Assembly: GCA_003242195.1 (NCBI GenBank)
Contig: QGUQ01000096.1
Span: forward strand, 1 to 6,964
From: Bacillota bacterium
Lineage (GTDB): Bacteria; Bacillota; Sulfobacillia; Thermaerobacterales; Thermaerobacteraceae
Direction: 5' to 3'
Length of the DNA: 6,964 nt
Part shown: piece after piece, positions 6,684-6,964 of the stretch
How positions within the stretch are numbered: position 1 is the first letter of the stretch
How the letters are laid out: every line of letters starts with the position of its first letter
Made by a program: the position numbers and the translations under genes
Notes under the pieces: generated by a model
The model's database searches: none
Told to the model about the DNA's origin: nothing
Seen by the model: only the letters and a program-made list of their open reading frames with translations

Positions 6684-6964
6684 TCACAGCACCTTCAGCT
6701 CGCGCAGGCGGCGCACCAGCGCAGCCGCCACCTCCGCCGGGTCGTCCCCCTCGATCATCTCGCACTCGCTCTTGCGCTCGGGGATGCGCAGCGCCAGGAC
6801 CTCGGTGGCGCCGGCCGCAGCCAGGGCATCGCCATCCAGCCCCAGGTCGGCGGGCGTCCACCGGTCGATGGGCTTGCGGCTGGCCATCATCACGTCGCGC
6901 ACCTTGGGCAGCCGCAAGACGTTGCCGTCATCGTTGGTGACCGTGGCCACCAGGGGCAGCCCGG
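6684..6964 (-). CDS. etfB: Electron transfer flavoprotein, beta subunit (C-terminal 92 residues; 5' end outside window)
   Basis: The minus-strand frame enters from the right edge and ends at TGA 6684-6686. The visible part starts GLPLVATVTNDDGNVLRLPK and contains VRDVMMASRKPI, matching the EtfB C-terminal signature in which TN-x2-N-x-PR-x-LP and an IM-x-AKKKPI segment follow the nucleotide-binding core. The final helix AALVRRLRELKVL is also typical. EtfB binds AMP in carrier ETFs, or a second FAD in bifurcating ETFs, and docks on EtfA. About 165-170 N-terminal residues are missing compared with the usual 250-265, including the region that separates carrier from bifurcating types. The ATG- or GTG-like codon at 6950 is internal, not a start. 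It is the first gene of the operon seen here; the promoter must lie beyond the right edge. Confidence 0.95.
   Translation of the reverse strand, partial: GLPLVATVTNDDGNVLRLPKVRDVMMASRKPIDRWTPADLGLDGDALAAAGATEVLALRIPERKSECEMIEGDDPAEVAAALVRRLRELKVL

Noticed and set aside
5234..6940. A 568-codon open frame on the plus strand, opposite etfA and the oxidoreductase gene
   Set aside because: Its translation is rich in His, Gly, Arg, Asp and Pro without domain motifs, and the minus strand carries unmistakable EtfA and EMO-type proteins. High GC at third positions removes stops from the antisense frames. The plus-strand frames at 2343-3830, 3239-4546, 514-1737 and 1371-2204 are rejected for the same reason.
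1..6964. Mobile element, CRISPR array, tRNA/rRNA gene or defence system
   Set aside because: I saw no transposase, recombinase, regularly spaced repeats, tRNA-like folds or rRNA stretches. All space is filled by six metabolic genes in one direction with short gaps.

Overview
The window looks like a chromosomal, core-metabolism stretch from a very GC-rich bacterium. Third codon positions are almost always G or C. Three of the four starts I could place on intact or left-truncated genes with confidence are GTG behind strong purine-rich Shine-Dalgarno sequences, and the encoded proteins resemble Gram-positive fatty-acid oxidation proteins. A high-GC Firmicute of the Thermaerobacter/Symbiobacterium type is my best guess, but the sequence alone does not prove it. 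All six protein-coding genes lie on the minus strand, so transcription runs from the right edge to the left. Very long open frames on the plus strand are by-products of the GC bias.

Right to left in transcription order: the 3' end of etfB (cut by the right edge), etfA, a 710-residue membrane Fe-S oxidoreductase of the ETF:menaquinone oxidoreductase type (EMO/FadF-like, with NarI-like membrane part, two 4Fe-4S motifs and two CCG domains), and a long-chain acyl-CoA synthetase (LcfA/FadD-like). Gaps are 40, 75 and 110 nt, and a textbook rho-independent terminator with a perfect 14-bp stem and U4 tract follows the synthetase. The group is coherent: the synthetase activates fatty acids to acyl-CoA, acyl-CoA dehydrogenases (not in the window) pass electrons to EtfAB, and the membrane protein passes them to the quinone pool. 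A strong 14-bp hairpin without a U-tract lies between etfA and the oxidoreductase gene.

Beyond the terminator a second unit begins, with a weak candidate promoter, a YciA/YkhA-type hotdog acyl-CoA thioesterase with unusual low-complexity tails, and, 60 nt further, a GNAT acetyltransferase of the COG3375 type that runs off the left edge. The GNAT gene has a GTG start and no stop inside the window, so simple ORF calling misses it.

I found no mobile element, CRISPR array, RNA gene or evident novel system. The most interesting points are a leucine in EtfA where almost all ETFs have the flavin-contacting arginine, the intercistronic hairpin, and the low-complexity tails of the thioesterase.
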